A stretch of 64,000 bases of DNA from Betaproteobacteria bacterium (GTDB lineage: Bacteria > Pseudomonadota > Gammaproteobacteria > Burkholderiales > Rhodocyclaceae): positions 1 through 64,000 of the forward strand of contig JACRAR010000036.1 of the NCBI GenBank assembly GCA_016234745.1, given 5' to 3'. Of this stretch, positions 35,313 to 46,694 are shown piece after piece; within the stretch, counting starts at the first letter, position 1; the number at the start of each line of letters is the position of its first letter. A program made the position numbers and the translations under genes. The notes under the pieces were generated by a model, which had not been told where the DNA came from, did no database searches, and saw only the letters and a list, made by a program, of their open reading frames with translations.

Positions 35313-36500
35313 ATGACGACAAGACAAGGCTTGGCGATCCTCGGCGCCACGGGCTCGATCGGGCAGAGCACGCTGGATGTGGTTTCGCAACATCCCGACC
35401 GCTTCGAGGTGATTGTCCTGACAGCGAATTCACGGCTGGCGGAGCTCTCGCGATTGTGTCTGCGCCACCGGCCGCGCTACGCCGTGGTGGGTAGTCCCGA
35501 AGATGCGCTGAAGCTGGAAAAAGCGCTGCGGGCCGCAGGCCTTGCCACCGAAGTGCTGGCCGGACCCGAAGCTTTGGCGCAGGTGGCGGCGTTGGCCGAA
35601 GTGGATAGCGTGATGGCGGCCATTGTCGGCGCGGCCGGACTGGCGCCCACCCTGGCGGCGGTGCGCGCCGGCAAGCGGGTGCTGCTGGCCAACAAGGAAG
35701 CACTGGTGATGGCCGGCGCCTTGTTCATGGCCGAGGTCCGGCGCGGCGGCGCAACCCTGCTGCCGGTCGACAGCGAACACAACGCGGTGTTCCAGTCGAT
35801 GCCGGCGGATTATGCCGGCGCATTGGCCGACAAGGGCGTGCGCCGAATTTTGCTGACGGCCTCGGGCGGGCCGTTTCGCACCATGACTCTGGAGCAGATG
35901 GCCGCGGTGACGCCGGCGCAGGCCTGCGCCCATCCGAACTGGAACATGGGACGCAAGATTTCGGTCGACTCGGCCACCATGATGAACAAGGGTCTGGAAG
36001 TGATTGAGGCGCACTGGCTTTTCAACGCGCCGGCCGAGAAGATCGACGTGGTGATCCATCCGCAGAGCGTGATTCATTCGCTGGTGGAATATGCCGACGG
36101 CTCGGTGTTGGCGCAACTCGGCAATCCCGACATGCGCACGCCGATTGCCCATGCCCTGGCCTATCCGGAACGCATCGAAGCGGGAGTGACGCCGCTTGAC
36201 ATGTTCACCATCGGCCAGCTGACATTTGAACGTCCCGACAATCAGCGTTTTCCCTGCTTGCTGCTGGCTTACCGCGCCTTGCGTGCTGGCGGCAGCGCTG
36301 CGACTCTGTTGAACGCCGCCAATGAAGTGGCGGTCGCCGCATTCCTCGGTGGACAATTGCCTTTTCTGCGCATCGCCGATGTCATCAAGGCGGTGCTGGA
36401 CCGGATTCCCGTCGCGGGCTTGTCCGATCTGGATGCCGTGATGACGAGCGATGCCGAGGCACGCACGGCTGCAGCGGCCTGCGTGGCCGCCTGGTCGTGA
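35313..36500 (+). CDS. dxr: 1-deoxy-D-xylulose 5-phosphate reductoisomerase
   Basis: This 395-residue NADPH enzyme forms 2-C-methyl-D-erythritol 4-phosphate in the non-mevalonate isoprenoid pathway. Visible are the N-terminal [25 protein letters not shown] near 125, [11 protein letters not shown] near 150, and '[20 protein letters not shown]' near 205. The length is typical. It starts one base after cdsA, and its stop overlaps the rseP start by four bases (GTGA). Confidence 0.97.
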   Translation: MTTRQGLAILGATGSIGQSTLDVVSQHPDRFEVIVLTANSRLAELSRLCLRHRPRYAVVGSPEDALKLEKALRAAGLATEVLAGPEALAQVAALAEVDSVMAAIVGAAGLAPTLAAVRAGKRVLLANKEALVMAGALFMAEVRRGGATLLPVDSEHNAVFQSMPADYAGALADKGVRRILLTASGGPFRTMTLEQMAAVTPAQACAHPNWNMGRKISVDSATMMNKGLEVIEAHWLFNAPAEKIDVVIHPQSVIHSLVEYADGSVLAQLGNPDMRTPIAHALAYPERIEAGVTPLDMFTIGQLTFERPDNQRFPCLLLAYRALRAGGSAATLLNAANEVAVAAFLGGQLPFLRIADVIKAVLDRIPVAGLSDLDAVMTSDAEARTAAAACVAAWS

Positions 36501-37867
36501 GCGGCAACTTCATTTTCTATTTGGCTGCCTTTGCTGTGGCCCTGGGCGTGCTGATCGTGGTGCACGAACTGGGGCATTTCCTGGTTGCACGCCTGTGCGG
36601 GATCAAGGTCCTGCGCTTTTCGGTTGGCTTCGGTCGGGTGTTGTTGGCAAGATGTTATGGCGCTGATCGGACCGAGTGGGTGATCTCGGCTTTTCCGCTG
36701 GGCGGTTATGTCAGGATGCTCGACGAACGCGAAGCGCCTGTCGCAGAGCATGAACTCGGGCGGGCCTTCAATCGCCAGGCGATCTGGAAGCGCATCCTGG
36801 TTGTCGGCGCCGGGCCTGCGGCGAACCTGCTGCTGGCATTGTTGCTGTATTGGGTACTGTTCATGCATGGCATGGAGGAACTGCGCCCGATACTCGCCGC
36901 GCCGCCTGCCGCGACAGTTGCAGCGAGAGCCGGCGTGGAAGAAGGCGAGACCGTGCGCAGCATCAACGGCAAATCTGTGCTCACCTGGCAGGAATTGCGC
37001 TGGGAACTGCTGCAAGCTGCACTGGACCGGACCCCGACGAAACTTGAAGTCATCAATTCCCGCCAGGAAATCAGTGATCGCAATCTGGATCTGCAGGACA
37101 TCACCGAAGCCGATCTCGATGCCGACCTGCCGCCGCGTCTTGGACTCAAGCCCTATCGGCCGCGGCTCCAACCCATCATCGGCGTTGTCAGCCCGGGGTC
37201 CGTCGCCGAGCAGGCCGGACTGCGTGGCGGCGACGAAGTCGTGAGCATCGACGGTCAATCCATCCAGTCCTGGAATGAAGTCGCAGCCCGAATCCGCTCA
37301 GCGGCGGGAACGGCATTGCAGCTGGAGTTGCGGCGCGGTGCCGAGCATGTGAACCTGCAGGTCACGCCGGTTGCGGCGATGGACGGCAATCAAAGCGTCG
37401 GTCGCATCGGCATCATGGCGCGGGAAGATCCTGCGCTGCGCGCCCAACTGACGGTGGTAGTGCAGTATCCGGTGCTGACCGCCCTGAGCAAGGCATGCGC
37501 ACAAACCTGGAGCATGTCGACGTTCAGCCTGAAAATGATCGGGCGCATGCTCATCGGCGATGTTTCCTGGAAAAATCTCAGCGGCCCGGTGACCATTGCC
37601 GATTATGCCGGCCAGTCGGCCCGGCTCGGCCTGCCTTACTACCTGAAATTCCTCGCGCTCATCAGCATCAGCCTCGGTGTGCTCAATCTGCTGCCAATAC
37701 CGATATTAGATGGCGGTCATTTATTGTATTATATGGTCGAGATTATCAAAGGCGGCCCACTCTCCGAGCGGGTTATGGAAATCGGTCAGAAAATTGGCTT
37801 GTCCCTGCTGATGATTCTGATGGCATTGGCCTTCTATAACGATATCAACCGCTTCGTTTCCGGATAG
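36497..37867 (+). CDS. rseP: RseP intramembrane zinc metalloprotease (site-2 protease)
   Basis: This 456-residue inner-membrane protease cleaves the anti-sigma factor RseA and membrane-embedded signal peptides. The zinc motif HELGH is at 23-27 in the first transmembrane helix, two PDZ domains span about 115-300, and the second active-site motif '[16 protein letters not shown]' lies near 400. The start is GTG at 36497, overlapping dxr. It is followed after 4 bases by bamA, the common betaproteobacterial order. Confidence 0.96.
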   Translation: MSGNFIFYLAAFAVALGVLIVVHELGHFLVARLCGIKVLRFSVGFGRVLLARCYGADRTEWVISAFPLGGYVRMLDEREAPVAEHELGRAFNRQAIWKRILVVGAGPAANLLLALLLYWVLFMHGMEELRPILAAPPAATVAARAGVEEGETVRSINGKSVLTWQELRWELLQAALDRTPTKLEVINSRQEISDRNLDLQDITEADLDADLPPRLGLKPYRPRLQPIIGVVSPGSVAEQAGLRGGDEVVSIDGQSIQSWNEVAARIRSAAGTALQLELRRGAEHVNLQVTPVAAMDGNQSVGRIGIMAREDPALRAQLTVVVQYPVLTALSKACAQTWSMSTFSLKMIGRMLIGDVSWKNLSGPVTIADYAGQSARLGLPYYLKFLALISISLGVLNLLPIPILDGGHLLYYMVEIIKGGPLSERVMEIGQKIGLSLLMILMALAFYNDINRFVSG

Positions 37868-37871
37868 CAGA

Positions 37872-40163
37872 ATGAAGAAAAATCTGATCGCTGGACTGGT
37901 CGCTGCGATGTTTGCGACATCGGCCTCCGCTATCGAGCCGTTTGTCGTCAAGGACATTCGCGTTGAGGGAATCCAGCGTACTGAGGCTGGCACCGTATTC
38001 AGCTATCTGCCGGTCAAAATCGGCGATACGATGACCGATGAAAAGGCGGCGCAAGCGATCAAGGCGCTGTTTTCAACGGGATTTTTCAAGGATGTCCGGC
38101 TCGAAGTCGAGGGCAGCCTGTTGGTGGTGCTGATCGAGGAAAGGCCGGCGATTGCTTCGGTCGATTTCACCGGTTTGAAGGCTTTCGAGAAGGACCAGAT
38201 ACTCAAGGGCCTGCGCGAGGTGGGACTGGCCGAATCGAGAATTTTCGACCGCGCCCTGGTCGAAAAAGCCGAGCAGGAACTCAAACGGCAGTACCTGACG
38301 CGCGGTTACTACGCGGTGAATGTGACGACCACCGTGACGCCGCTGGAGCGCAATCGGGTTGGCATCAACTTCAACGTCGATGAAGGCGAGATCGCCAAGA
38401 TCAGGCAGATCAGCATCATTGGCGCCCAGGCCTTTCCTGAAAGCGAGTTGCTCGACCTGTTCCAGTTGCACACGCCGAACTGGATGTCCTGGTATACCAA
38501 GAACGACCAGTATTCGAAACAAAAGCTTTCCGGCGATCTCGAAAACCTGCGTTCGAATTATCACAATCGCGGCTATCTGGAGTTCAACATCGACTCCACC
38601 CAAGTCTCGATCAGTCCCGACAAGCTCGATATCTACATCACGATAAATATCACCGAGGGAGAAAAATTCACCGTTTCCTCAATCAAGCTGGCGGGGGATC
38701 TGCTGCTGCCGGAAGAGGAACTCAGGAAACTCGTTACGCTCAAGACCGGCGAAACTTTTTCGCGTGAGAAACTGACCGAGACCACCAAGCAGATCAGCGA
38801 GCGCCTGGGCAATGACGGCTATGCCTTCGCCAACGTGAATGCCGCACCGGAACTGGATCGCAAGACCAATCAGGTCAATTTCACCATTTTCATCGATCCC
38901 GGCCGCCGCGTTTATGTGCGCGAGATCAACGTCAGCGGCAATACCCGCAGTCGCGACGAAGTCGTTCGGCGCGAACTGCGCCAGCTTGAGTCGAGCTGGT
39001 ACGACGGCGAGAAGATCAACCGGTCGCGCACCCGGGTCGACCGCCTCGGCTATTTCGAGGACGTGACCGTGGAAACGCCGGCCGTGGCGGCCACCACCGA
39101 CCAGGTCGATGTCAATCTGAGCGTCAAGGAAAGACCCACGGGCAGCATCATGGTGGGTGCCGGTTTCTCGAGTTCGGAAAAGCTGGTTCTATCCGCCTCG
39201 ATCCAGCAGCAGAATCTGTTCGGCAGCGGCAAGACCATCGGCGCGCAAATCAATACCAGCCGGGTCAACAAGGTCTATTCTTTCTCCTACACGGATCCGT
39301 ATTACACCGTCGATGGCATCAGTCGCGGCTTCGATGTGTACCGGCGCAAGACCGACACCAGTTCGCTCAGCACTGTGGGAACCTACGGTAGTTCGTCGTA
39401 CGGCGGCGGGGTGCGCTACGGCCTGCCGATCGCCGAGGATGACTACATCAGCGTCGGACTTGCGGTCGACTCGACCAAGCTGACCATCGATTCGACCAGT
39501 CCGACCATTTACCAGCAGTATGTAAATACCTTCGGCTCCGCCAGCACCACCCTGCTTGGAACGGTCGGGTGGCTCAAAGAAACCATAGACAGCCGGCTGT
39601 ATCCGACCAAGGGTGCGTCGGATCGCCTGTTCGGCGAAATTGGCCTGCCCGGAGGCAGTCTGCATTACTACCGACTGACCTATCAGCACCAGCATTTCAT
39701 TCCCTTGCCGATGTTTTCCAAGAAATTCACCCTGATGCTCAATGGCGAACTGGGTTATGCCGATGGCTATGGCGCAAAGCCGCTGCCTTTCTTCAAGAAT
39801 TTTTATGCCGGAGGTATCGGCTCCGTACGCGGTTACGATATTAGTTCGCTTGGTCCGCAGGACCCTGCGACCGGCTACAGCCTGGGCGGCAATCGGCGCG
39901 CGATCGGCAACGCAGAGTTGCTCTTCCCTTTGCCCGGCACCGGCCAGGACAAGTCATTGCGGCTGGGCTTCTTTGTCGATGGCGGTCAGGTCTGGAGCAA
40001 GCAGCAGCAAATCTCCATGGGCGACGTTCGCTACAGCGCCGGCTTCTCGCTGTCCTGGTCGTCGCCGATGGGTCCGCTCAAATTCAGCATCGCCAGTCCG
40101 CTCAACGACAAGCCAGGCGACCGGATACAGCGTCTGCAATTCCAGTTGGGCACGATGTTCTAA
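37872..40163 (+). CDS. bamA: outer-membrane protein assembly factor BamA
   Basis: This 763-residue Omp85 protein inserts beta-barrel proteins into the outer membrane. The signal peptide MKKNLIAGLVAAMFATSASA is followed by IEPFVVKDIRVEGIQRTEAG, and five POTRA domains occupy about 24-420. The C-terminal barrel contains VRGYD and ends in the outer-membrane signature Phe (LGTMF). The length fits the family. Confidence 0.97.
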   Translation: MKKNLIAGLVAAMFATSASAIEPFVVKDIRVEGIQRTEAGTVFSYLPVKIGDTMTDEKAAQAIKALFSTGFFKDVRLEVEGSLLVVLIEERPAIASVDFTGLKAFEKDQILKGLREVGLAESRIFDRALVEKAEQELKRQYLTRGYYAVNVTTTVTPLERNRVGINFNVDEGEIAKIRQISIIGAQAFPESELLDLFQLHTPNWMSWYTKNDQYSKQKLSGDLENLRSNYHNRGYLEFNIDSTQVSISPDKLDIYITINITEGEKFTVSSIKLAGDLLLPEEELRKLVTLKTGETFSREKLTETTKQISERLGNDGYAFANVNAAPELDRKTNQVNFTIFIDPGRRVYVREINVSGNTRSRDEVVRRELRQLESSWYDGEKINRSRTRVDRLGYFEDVTVETPAVAATTDQVDVNLSVKERPTGSIMVGAGFSSSEKLVLSASIQQQNLFGSGKTIGAQINTSRVNKVYSFSYTDPYYTVDGISRGFDVYRRKTDTSSLSTVGTYGSSSYGGGVRYGLPIAEDDYISVGLAVDSTKLTIDSTSPTIYQQYVNTFGSASTTLLGTVGWLKETIDSRLYPTKGASDRLFGEIGLPGGSLHYYRLTYQHQHFIPLPMFSKKFTLMLNGELGYADGYGAKPLPFFKNFYAGGIGSVRGYDISSLGPQDPATGYSLGGNRRAIGNAELLFPLPGTGQDKSLRLGFFVDGGQVWSKQQQISMGDVRYSAGFSLSWSSPMGPLKFSIASPLNDKPGDRIQRLQFQLGTMF

Positions 40164-40187
40164 CCTAACGCATTCGGGAGATTCATC

Positions 40188-40691
40188 TTGAATAAGATAC
40201 TTACTTCCTTGCTGGTGGCTGCCTGCATGCTCTGGGCCGGTTCTGTCGGGGCGGAGGTCAAGATCGGTTTCGTAAATAGCCAGCGCATCCTCAACGATGC
40301 CCCGCAGGCCGCCAAGGCCAAGAAGAAGCTGGAAAAGGAATTCGAGAAGCGCGATCAGGAACTGGTGAAGCTTTCCAAGCAATTGCAGACAACCCAGGAA
40401 AGCCTCGAGAAGAATTCCGTCGCCATGCCGGAATCCGAGCGCCGCACCAAGGAGCGTGAATTCAACGAACTGAATCGCGACTTCCTGCGCAAGCAGCGCG
40501 AGTTCAAGGAAGACCTCAATCTGCGCCAGAACGAGGAAATGGCGGCGATTTACGAGCGCGTCAACAAAGTCATCAAAGGCATCGCCGAAGCGGAAAAATA
40601 CGACATTATTTTCCAGGAAGCGGTTTACGCCAATCAACGCATTGACCTGACCGACAAGGTCATCAAGGCACTCGCCGAGACAGCCAAGTAA
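40188..40691 (+). CDS. skp: Skp/OmpH-type periplasmic chaperone
   Basis: This 167-residue protein has a signal peptide (MNKILTSLLVAACMLWAGSV, cleaved after GA) and a mature part starting EVKIGFVNSQRIL. It is almost all charged helix, matching the Skp tentacles that hold unfolded outer-membrane proteins for BamA. The start codon is TTG at 40188 with GGGAG upstream; no ATG in this frame lies before the signal peptide. The order bamA-skp-lpxD is standard. Confidence 0.92.
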   Translation: MNKILTSLLVAACMLWAGSVGAEVKIGFVNSQRILNDAPQAAKAKKKLEKEFEKRDQELVKLSKQLQTTQESLEKNSVAMPESERRTKEREFNELNRDFLRKQREFKEDLNLRQNEEMAAIYERVNKVIKGIAEAEKYDIIFQEAVYANQRIDLTDKVIKALAETAK

Positions 40692-40712
40692 TTCGGCATC
40701 TCCGCGAGCGCC

Positions 40713-41777
40713 ATGTCCATCATGCGTCTCGACGAAATCGTGGCACGTTTTGGCGGCAGGCTGTCCGGCGACGGCAGCCGGGTGGTCCGGCAGGTGGCCA
40801 CGCTGGAGCGTGCCGGCCCCGAAGAAATCAGTTTTCTCGCCAATCTCAAGTACCGCTCCAAACTCAGCGACACCCGCGCCGGAGCGGTGATCATGTCCGA
40901 GGAACTCGCCCGGCACAGCCCGGTGCCGTGCATCGCCTGCGATCATCCCTACCTGTACTTCGCCAGGGTGGCGCAATGCCTGAATCCCGTCGCCATTGCC
41001 CAAGGCGGAATACACCCGGCGGCTACGGTTGAAACCGATCTCCCCGCCAGCGTCAGCGTTGCCGCCGGTGCCTATATCGGCCCCGCGGTGCGCATCGGCG
41101 AGCGCTGCCGGATTGGCCCGGGCTGCGTAATCGGCCCGGGAGCGGAAATCGGCGACGATGCGCTGCTGCACGCCAATGTCACCATCTATGGCGGCTGCCG
41201 CATCGGCGCGCGGGCCATTCTGCACTCGGGTGCCGTGATCGGCGCCGACGGTTTCGGTTTCGCGCGCGAACCGGAGGGCGAGCGCGCCGGTGCCTGGGTC
41301 AAGATTCCGCAGATCGGTGGCGTCATCATCGGCGACGATGTTGAAGTCGGCGCGAATACCACGATCGACCGGGGTGCCCTGGATGACACCGTGATCGAGG
41401 ATGGCGTCAAGTTCGACAACCAGATCCAGGTTGGCCACAACGTCAGGATCGGTGCGCACAGCGCTTTTGCCGGCTGCGTCGGAATCGCCGGCAGCGCCAG
41501 CATCGGGCGACGCTGCACGGTGGGCGGCGGCGCCATCATTCTCGGCCATCTGACCATCGCCGACGACGTCAACATTTCCGCAGGAACCCTGATCGCCAAA
41601 TCGATTCCGAAGCCCGGCAACTACACGGGCGCCGTGCCGTTCCTGGAGCACGGAGAATGGCTCAAAAATTTTGCCCGCCTGCGCCAACTGGATGACCTGG
41701 CGGATAGAATACGCGCCCTTGAGGCGCAACTGAAAGATCTGGCGGCCAGTACCGCGAAACCGGAGGAAACGACTTGA
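40713..41777 (+). CDS. lpxD: UDP-3-O-(3-hydroxyacyl)glucosamine N-acyltransferase
   Basis: This 354-residue enzyme adds the amide-linked 3-hydroxy acyl chain in lipid A synthesis. The N-terminal uridine-binding domain (about 1-100) is followed by a left-handed beta-helix of hexapeptide repeats (about 105-290). The catalytic His lies in the conserved [13 protein letters not shown] segment, and the C-terminal helical extension runs from about 320. Its stop overlaps the TTG start of fabZ. Confidence 0.96.
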   Translation: MSIMRLDEIVARFGGRLSGDGSRVVRQVATLERAGPEEISFLANLKYRSKLSDTRAGAVIMSEELARHSPVPCIACDHPYLYFARVAQCLNPVAIAQGGIHPAATVETDLPASVSVAAGAYIGPAVRIGERCRIGPGCVIGPGAEIGDDALLHANVTIYGGCRIGARAILHSGAVIGADGFGFAREPEGERAGAWVKIPQIGGVIIGDDVEVGANTTIDRGALDDTVIEDGVKFDNQIQVGHNVRIGAHSAFAGCVGIAGSASIGRRCTVGGGAIILGHLTIADDVNISAGTLIAKSIPKPGNYTGAVPFLEHGEWLKNFARLRQLDDLADRIRALEAQLKDLAASTAKPEETT

Positions 41778-42220
41778 ACGCGATGGACATTCACCAAATC
41801 CTGGAGCATCTGCCGCATCGCTACCCGTTTCTGCTGGTCGATCGCGTCCTTGAATGCGTTCCCGGAGAGCGCATCCTGGCGCTGAAAAACGTCACGATCA
41901 ACGAGCCTTTCTTCCCCGGTCATTTTCCCCATCATCCGGTGATGCCCGGCGTGCTGATTCTCGAGGCGCTGGCCCAGACGGCGGCGATCTTGTCATTTCA
42001 GACCATGGGAGTGAAACCCGATGACAAATCGGTGTATTACTTTGTCGGCATCGACGGCGCGCGCTTCAAGAAACCGGTCAGCCCGGGCGACCAGTTGATG
42101 CTCTCGGCGTCGATCCAGGCCAACCGGCGCGGCTTGTGGAAGTTTTCGGCACAGGCATCCGTGGATGGACAGGTTGCCACCGAGGCCGAACTCATGTGTA
42201 CGGTCCGCAGCATCGAATGA
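41774..42220 (+). CDS. fabZ: (3R)-hydroxyacyl-ACP dehydratase FabZ
   Basis: This hotdog-fold enzyme of about 148 residues dehydrates 3-hydroxyacyl-ACP in fatty acid synthesis and competes with LpxA/LpxD for substrate. The active-site segment [20 protein letters not shown] contains the catalytic His, with Glu in the following helix. The TTG at 41774 lies 7 bases after GGAGG and overlaps the lpxD stop; an ATG at 41783 is the alternative and costs three residues. The order lpxD-fabZ-lpxA-lpxB is the classic lipid A cluster. Confidence 0.95.
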   Translation: MNAMDIHQILEHLPHRYPFLLVDRVLECVPGERILALKNVTINEPFFPGHFPHHPVMPGVLILEALAQTAAILSFQTMGVKPDDKSVYYFVGIDGARFKKPVSPGDQLMLSASIQANRRGLWKFSAQASVDGQVATEAELMCTVRSIE

Positions 42221-42999
42221 CGATTCCGGCAATACATCCCACCGCGATTGTTCATCCTGGTGCCAAACTGGGCAGCCGGGTCGAGGTGGGCGCTTATTCC
42301 CTTATCGGCGAGCATGTCGAAATCGGCGACGGTACGCGTATCGGCCCGCATGTCGTGGTCGGCGGCCATACCCGCATCGGCTGTGATAACCGCATCTTCC
42401 AGTTCTCATCCATCGGGGAAGAACCGCAAGACAAGAAATATGCCGGCGAGCCGACCCGGCTGGAAATCGGCGACCGCAATACCATCCGCGAGTTCTGCAC
42501 CTTCAATTGCGGCACCGTTCAGGATGCCGGTGCGACCCGCCTTGGTGATGACAACTGGATCATGGCCTATGTCCATCTGGCGCACGATTGCCAGGTCGGC
42601 AACCAGACCATCTTTGCCAACAACACCCAACTCGCGGGCCATGTCCATGTTGGTGATTGGGCCATCCTCGGGGGCTTTACAGTGGTCCATCAGTTCGTTC
42701 GCATCGGCGCCCACAGCATGACTGCCATGGGCAGCATTTTGCTGCAGGATCTGCCGCCCTATGTGACCGCCGCGGGCAACACCGCCCGGGCGCATGGCAT
42801 CAACAGCGAAGGTTTGAAGCGCCGCGGCTTCAGCGCCGCGGCGATCATGGCGATCAAGCGCGCCTACAAGATCTTGTACAAATCCGGGCTGAAGCTGGAC
42901 GAAGCGCAGGCGGCAATCGCCGCCGAGAGTGCGGCGCGAAAAGAACTCGCACCGCTCGCCGAATTTATTGCCGTAGCGGGGCGCGGCATCATTCGCTAG
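42217..42999 (+). CDS. lpxA: UDP-N-acetylglucosamine acyltransferase
   Basis: This 260-residue left-handed beta-helix enzyme performs the first step of lipid A synthesis. Hexapeptide repeats run through about residue 190. The catalytic His lies in the segment [11 protein letters not shown], and [15 protein letters not shown] follows. I chose the ATG at 42217, which overlaps the fabZ stop (ATGA). The C-terminal helical domain runs from about 190. Confidence 0.96.
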   Translation: MTIPAIHPTAIVHPGAKLGSRVEVGAYSLIGEHVEIGDGTRIGPHVVVGGHTRIGCDNRIFQFSSIGEEPQDKKYAGEPTRLEIGDRNTIREFCTFNCGTVQDAGATRLGDDNWIMAYVHLAHDCQVGNQTIFANNTQLAGHVHVGDWAILGGFTVVHQFVRIGAHSMTAMGSILLQDLPPYVTAAGNTARAHGINSEGLKRRGFSAAAIMAIKRAYKILYKSGLKLDEAQAAIAAESAARKELAPLAEFIAVAGRGIIR

Positions 43000-43003
43000 T
43001 TTG

Positions 43004-44275
43004 ATGAACGAGGGAAATTCTCTGCGCATCGCGATGGTGGCGGGCGAGTCGTCCGGAGACCTGCTCGGCAGCCATTTGATCGAAGCCCTTCGGCAGCATC
43101 TGCCGCAATCCCTGTCTGCGGATTTTTTCGGCATCGGCGGTCCCAAAATGGAAGCCGCCGGGTTCAAGGCCGAGTGGCCGGCGGAAAAGCTGGCGGTGCG
43201 CGGCTATGCCGAAGTCTTGCGCCATTACCGCGAAATCAGCGGCATCCGGCGCAAATTGCTCAAGCGTCTGCTGGCCGATCCGCCGTCACTGTTCATCGGC
43301 GTCGATGCCCCGGACTTCAACTTGTGGCTGGAGCAGCGACTCAAGCGTGCGGGAATCCCCACCATCCATTTTGTCAGTCCGTCGGTATGGGCGTGGCGCG
43401 GCGGGCGCATCCAGAGGATTGCGCGGGCGGTAGATCAGATGCTGTGCCTGTTTCCTTTCGAGCCGGCACTTTATGAAAAGCATGGCGTTTCGGCGACCTA
43501 TGTCGGCCATCCGCTCGCCGATCTGATTCCGTTTGAACCGGACCAGGAAGCGGCCCGGGAACGTCTCAATCTGGCCCCGGATACCCTGGTGTTTGCCCTG
43601 CTGCCCGGCAGCAGGCAGTCCGAATTGCATTTCATGGCCGAAACTTTCATCGAGACCGCGAAATTGCTGCAGCTGCGCTTTCCCCAGGCGCGTTTCCTGG
43701 TGCCCTTGATCTCGCGCGAAACCCGGACGCAGTTCGAAAACGAACTTTGGCGACTGGGGGCGCAGGAATTGCAGGTGACTTTACTGTTCGGCCATGCCCA
43801 CGACGCCATGGCTGCAGCCGACGCGGTTCTGGTCGCCAGCGGCACGGCGACGCTGGAGGCGGCTTTGTTCAAGAAGCCGATGGTGATTCTCTACAAGATG
43901 TCGCCATTCTCCTGGCGGCTGATGCGGCGCATGAAATACCAGCCGTGGGTCGGCCTGCCCAATATCCTTTCGCGCCGTTTTGTCGTTCCGGAATTCCTCC
44001 AGGAAGATGCCAATCCGGCCAACCTGGCCCAGGCTCTGGGCAATCTGGTGGGAGATCAGGACGTTCGGTTACGCCTTCACAAGGCGTTTACCGCCTTGCA
44101 TCAGCGCTTGCGCCAGCAGACTACCGACAAGGCCGCCATTGCCATTCTGCCTGTCTTGCTCAGAGGATCTGACTCTGGCGGGTTTAATCCGGCAAACGAG
44201 TTTCCGCGCCAGGAAACAACGCAAATAAGCACGCAAATAAGCGCTACGCAAACCGACCAAGCATGCAGCCACTGA
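43004..44275 (+). CDS. lpxB: lipid A disaccharide synthase
   Basis: This 423-residue GT19 glycosyltransferase joins UDP-diacylglucosamine and lipid X at the inner membrane. Segments are [17 protein letters not shown] near the start, the UDP-binding region [10 protein letters not shown] near 200, and '[20 protein letters not shown]' near 285. ATG at 43004 is preceded by an in-frame TTG at 43001. The last 40 residues ([12 protein letters not shown] to ACSH) extend beyond the usual end. They overlap the rnhB start, so the tail may be the product of a shifted stop. Confidence 0.95.
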   Translation: MNEGNSLRIAMVAGESSGDLLGSHLIEALRQHLPQSLSADFFGIGGPKMEAAGFKAEWPAEKLAVRGYAEVLRHYREISGIRRKLLKRLLADPPSLFIGVDAPDFNLWLEQRLKRAGIPTIHFVSPSVWAWRGGRIQRIARAVDQMLCLFPFEPALYEKHGVSATYVGHPLADLIPFEPDQEAARERLNLAPDTLVFALLPGSRQSELHFMAETFIETAKLLQLRFPQARFLVPLISRETRTQFENELWRLGAQELQVTLLFGHAHDAMAAADAVLVASGTATLEAALFKKPMVILYKMSPFSWRLMRRMKYQPWVGLPNILSRRFVVPEFLQEDANPANLAQALGNLVGDQDVRLRLHKAFTALHQRLRQQTTDKAAIAILPVLLRGSDSGGFNPANEFPRQETTQISTQISATQTDQACSH

Positions 44276-44841
44276 TAGCCGGCGTCGATGAAGCCGGGCG
44301 GGGTCCATTGGCCGGTCCGGTTTTTGCGGCCGCGGTGATACTTGACCCGCACCGGCCGATCATCGGTCTGGCCGATTCGAAAAAACTCTCGGCACGAATC
44401 CGCGCCAGGCTCAGTCTGGAGATCCGGGAAAAAGCCAGGGCCTGGGCCATCGCCAGCAGCAGCGTGGACGAAATCGATGCACTCAACATCCTCCAGGCCA
44501 GCCTGCTCGCCATGCGGCGTGCAGTTGAAGCGCTGAACCCGATTCCCGAACAAATCCTGGTGGACGGTCTGCATTGCCCGACAGTCACCATGCCGGCGCG
44601 CGCGATCGTCAAAGGCGATGCCAGCGAGGCCTGCATCGCCGCCGCATCGATACTCGCAAAAACTGCGCGCGATGCCGAAATGCTGTATTTGCACTCAGCC
44701 TATCCCGAATACGGCCTGGATCGCCACAAGGGCTATCCTACTGCGGCGCATCTGGCGGCCTTGCGCGCGCATGGTCCGGCCGTAATCCACCGGCGCAGTT
44801 TTGCGCCAGTTACCCGCTTGCTCAAAGGAGTCATCACATGA
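44263..44841 (+). CDS. rnhB: ribonuclease HII
   Basis: This 192-residue enzyme cuts RNA in RNA-DNA hybrids and removes single ribonucleotides. The active-site motif [16 protein letters not shown] gives D9 and E10, and the other acids lie near ILVDGLHCP and [17 protein letters not shown]. The gene overlaps the last 13 bases of lpxB, and its stop overlaps the CopD-like start (ATGA). Confidence 0.95.
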   Translation: MQPLIAGVDEAGRGPLAGPVFAAAVILDPHRPIIGLADSKKLSARIRARLSLEIREKARAWAIASSSVDEIDALNILQASLLAMRRAVEALNPIPEQILVDGLHCPTVTMPARAIVKGDASEACIAAASILAKTARDAEMLYLHSAYPEYGLDRHKGYPTAAHLAALRAHGPAVIHRRSFAPVTRLLKGVIT

Positions 44842-45302
44842 ATCTCGTCCCTCTGCTGCTCTTCCTGCATTTGCTCGGCGTCACGATCTGGGTCGGCGGC
44901 ATGTTCTTCGCCTATGTCTGCCTGCGTCCGGTGGCTGCCGCCCAGCTTCAGCCGCCGCAGCGCCTGGCGCTCTGGGCGGCGGTGTTTGCGCGTTTCTTCC
45001 CCTGGGTATGGCTGGCCGTCATTCTGCTCCCGGCATCCGGATTCGGCGTCATTGTTCTTGTCGGCTGGGGCAGCGTTCCGCCGCATTGGCATGTCATGAT
45101 GACGCTGGGCTTTGTCATGATGATGATTTTTGGCCATATCTACTTCGCTTCCTATCCCCGCCTGTGCCAGGGTGTGGCCGCGACGGACTGGAGCAAGGCC
45201 GGCGCAGCGCTCAACCAGATCAGAAAGATGGTCGGGATCAATCTTGGGCTGGGGTTGCTGACGATCACCGTGGCGACCCTCGGCACTTATTTCAGGCACT
45301 GA
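44838..45302 (+). CDS. CopD-like integral membrane protein
   Basis: This 154-residue protein has four likely transmembrane helices. Its start, [20 protein letters not shown], carries the [11 protein letters not shown] pattern of the CopD superfamily, several of whose members take part in copper uptake. The ATG at 44838 has AAAGGAG upstream and overlaps the rnhB stop. Copper transport is a family hint only; a general membrane role cannot be excluded. Confidence 0.75.
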   Translation: MNLVPLLLFLHLLGVTIWVGGMFFAYVCLRPVAAAQLQPPQRLALWAAVFARFFPWVWLAVILLPASGFGVIVLVGWGSVPPHWHVMMTLGFVMMMIFGHIYFASYPRLCQGVAATDWSKAGAALNQIRKMVGINLGLGLLTITVATLGTYFRH

Positions 45303-45324
45303 GGCATCTGCCGCCGCAAGCTGC

Positions 45325-46113
45325 ATGAAGCTGATCGCATCCCGCGCCAATCCGAGTTTCAAACGGTTGCGTTTGCTGGCCGAAGACGTTCGCGAGCAGC
45401 GTCGGACGGGCACCGCCTTGCTGGAAGGCGCTCATCTGGTGAGTGCCTTCCGCGACAAGATCGGGCTGCCCGAGCAGCTGATCGTCAGCGAACATGGGGG
45501 CGCGCAGCCGGAAATCCGGGCGCTGTGCGACAGCCTGGAAGGCGTCGAGACCTGCCTGCTGAGCGACAACCTGTTCAAGACGCTTTCCGATCTGGTGGCG
45601 CCGACCGGCATTGCTGCGGTGATCCGCATCCCGCAAGCGGCAGCGCATCAAAGCCACGGTTCCTGCGTGTTGCTCGATGCGGTGCAGGATGCCGGCAACG
45701 TCGGCTCGATACTGCGCAGCGCGGCGGCGGCCGGCATCGCTGAAGTTTTTCTGGGAACCGGATGTGCGGGCGCATGGACCCGCAGGGTGTTGCGGGCGGC
45801 GCAGGGCGCTCATTTCGATCTCCACCTGCACGAGCAGGCCGACCTGGCGGATGTTGTGGCCAGATTTTCAGGGACTACGCTGGCGGCAACCGCCCACGCT
45901 GGGGATTCGCTGTATCGACAGGACCTCGGCGGAAGGCTGGCCTGGCTATTCGGCAGCGAAGGCAGCGGCATCTCACCGGCGCTCGAAGCCGCGGCGGCCA
46001 GGCGTGTGAATATTCCCCTGGCAATCGGCAGCAATTCCCTGAATGTCGCAGCGGCTGCCGCAATCTGCCTGTTCGAGGAACTCAGGCAAAAGAACTTCAC
46101 ACGCTTAGGCTGA
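45325..46113 (+). CDS. SpoU/TrmH-family RNA 2'-O-methyltransferase
   Basis: This 262-residue enzyme has an N-terminal SpoU substrate-binding domain (about 1-95) and a knotted SPOUT catalytic domain. Motif 1 is LLDAVQDAGNVGSILRSA near 112, motif 2 is WLFGSEGSGIS near 207, and motif 3 is SNSLNVAAAAAICLFE near 235. It methylates a ribose in tRNA or 23S rRNA. The exact target nucleotide cannot be read from the sequence. Confidence 0.9.
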   Translation: MKLIASRANPSFKRLRLLAEDVREQRRTGTALLEGAHLVSAFRDKIGLPEQLIVSEHGGAQPEIRALCDSLEGVETCLLSDNLFKTLSDLVAPTGIAAVIRIPQAAAHQSHGSCVLLDAVQDAGNVGSILRSAAAAGIAEVFLGTGCAGAWTRRVLRAAQGAHFDLHLHEQADLADVVARFSGTTLAATAHAGDSLYRQDLGGRLAWLFGSEGSGISPALEAAAARRVNIPLAIGSNSLNVAAAAAICLFEELRQKNFTRLG

Positions 46114-46116
46114 GCA

Positions 46117-46692
46117 ATGGAAGCTTTTCTCGTCTCCACGGGCATCGTGGCCCTCGCCGAAATTGGCGACAAGACCCAACTGCTGGCTTTCATCCTCGCG
46201 GCAAGGTTTCGCAAGCCGCTGCCCATCGTGCTGGGCATTCTTGCCGCCACGCTGGCCAATCACAGTTTTGCCGGCGCCCTGGGCACCTGGCTGACAACAC
46301 TCGTGAGTCCGGCGGTGATGCGCTGGATACTCGGCGGCTCGTTCATCGCGATTGCGATATGGACGCTGATACCGGACAAGTTCGACGAGGCGGAGGCCAG
46401 GCAGAGCCGCTTCGGCGCATTCGGCACGACCCTGATTACTTTCTTCCTGGCTGAGATGGGCGACAAGACACAGGTGGCGACGGTGGCGCTGGCAGTCCAG
46501 TATCACTCGTTTTTTTGGGTTGTGGCCGGAACCACCACGGGAATGATGATCGCCGATGTGCCGGCGGTGTTTCTCGGCGATCGGTTTGCGCAGAAAATTC
46601 CGGTGCGGGTCGTGCACTTGATCGCAGCCACGTTGTTTGCCCTGCTTGGCGTGGCGACCCTGCTTGGTGCCGGCGAGTCGCTGGGCTTGTAG
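46117..46692 (+). CDS. TMEM165/GDT1-family manganese exporter
   Basis: This 191-residue membrane protein belongs to the UPF0016/GDT1 family. It has the two diagnostic repeats EIGDKTQLLAF near residue 12 and EMGDKTQVATVAL near 110, each at the start of a three-helix half. Bacterial members such as MneA export Mn(II). It starts 3 bases after the methyltransferase and is followed closely by a cation-diffusion exporter, so the pair may handle divalent metals together. Confidence 0.9.
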   Translation: MEAFLVSTGIVALAEIGDKTQLLAFILAARFRKPLPIVLGILAATLANHSFAGALGTWLTTLVSPAVMRWILGGSFIAIAIWTLIPDKFDEAEARQSRFGAFGTTLITFFLAEMGDKTQVATVALAVQYHSFFWVVAGTTTGMMIADVPAVFLGDRFAQKIPVRVVHLIAATLFALLGVATLLGAGESLGL

Positions 46693-46694
46693 CG

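Noticed and set aside
39954-41729. Minus-strand open frame antisense to bamA end, skp and lpxD
   Set aside because: No family resemblance; the three plus-strand genes are certain and in conserved order.
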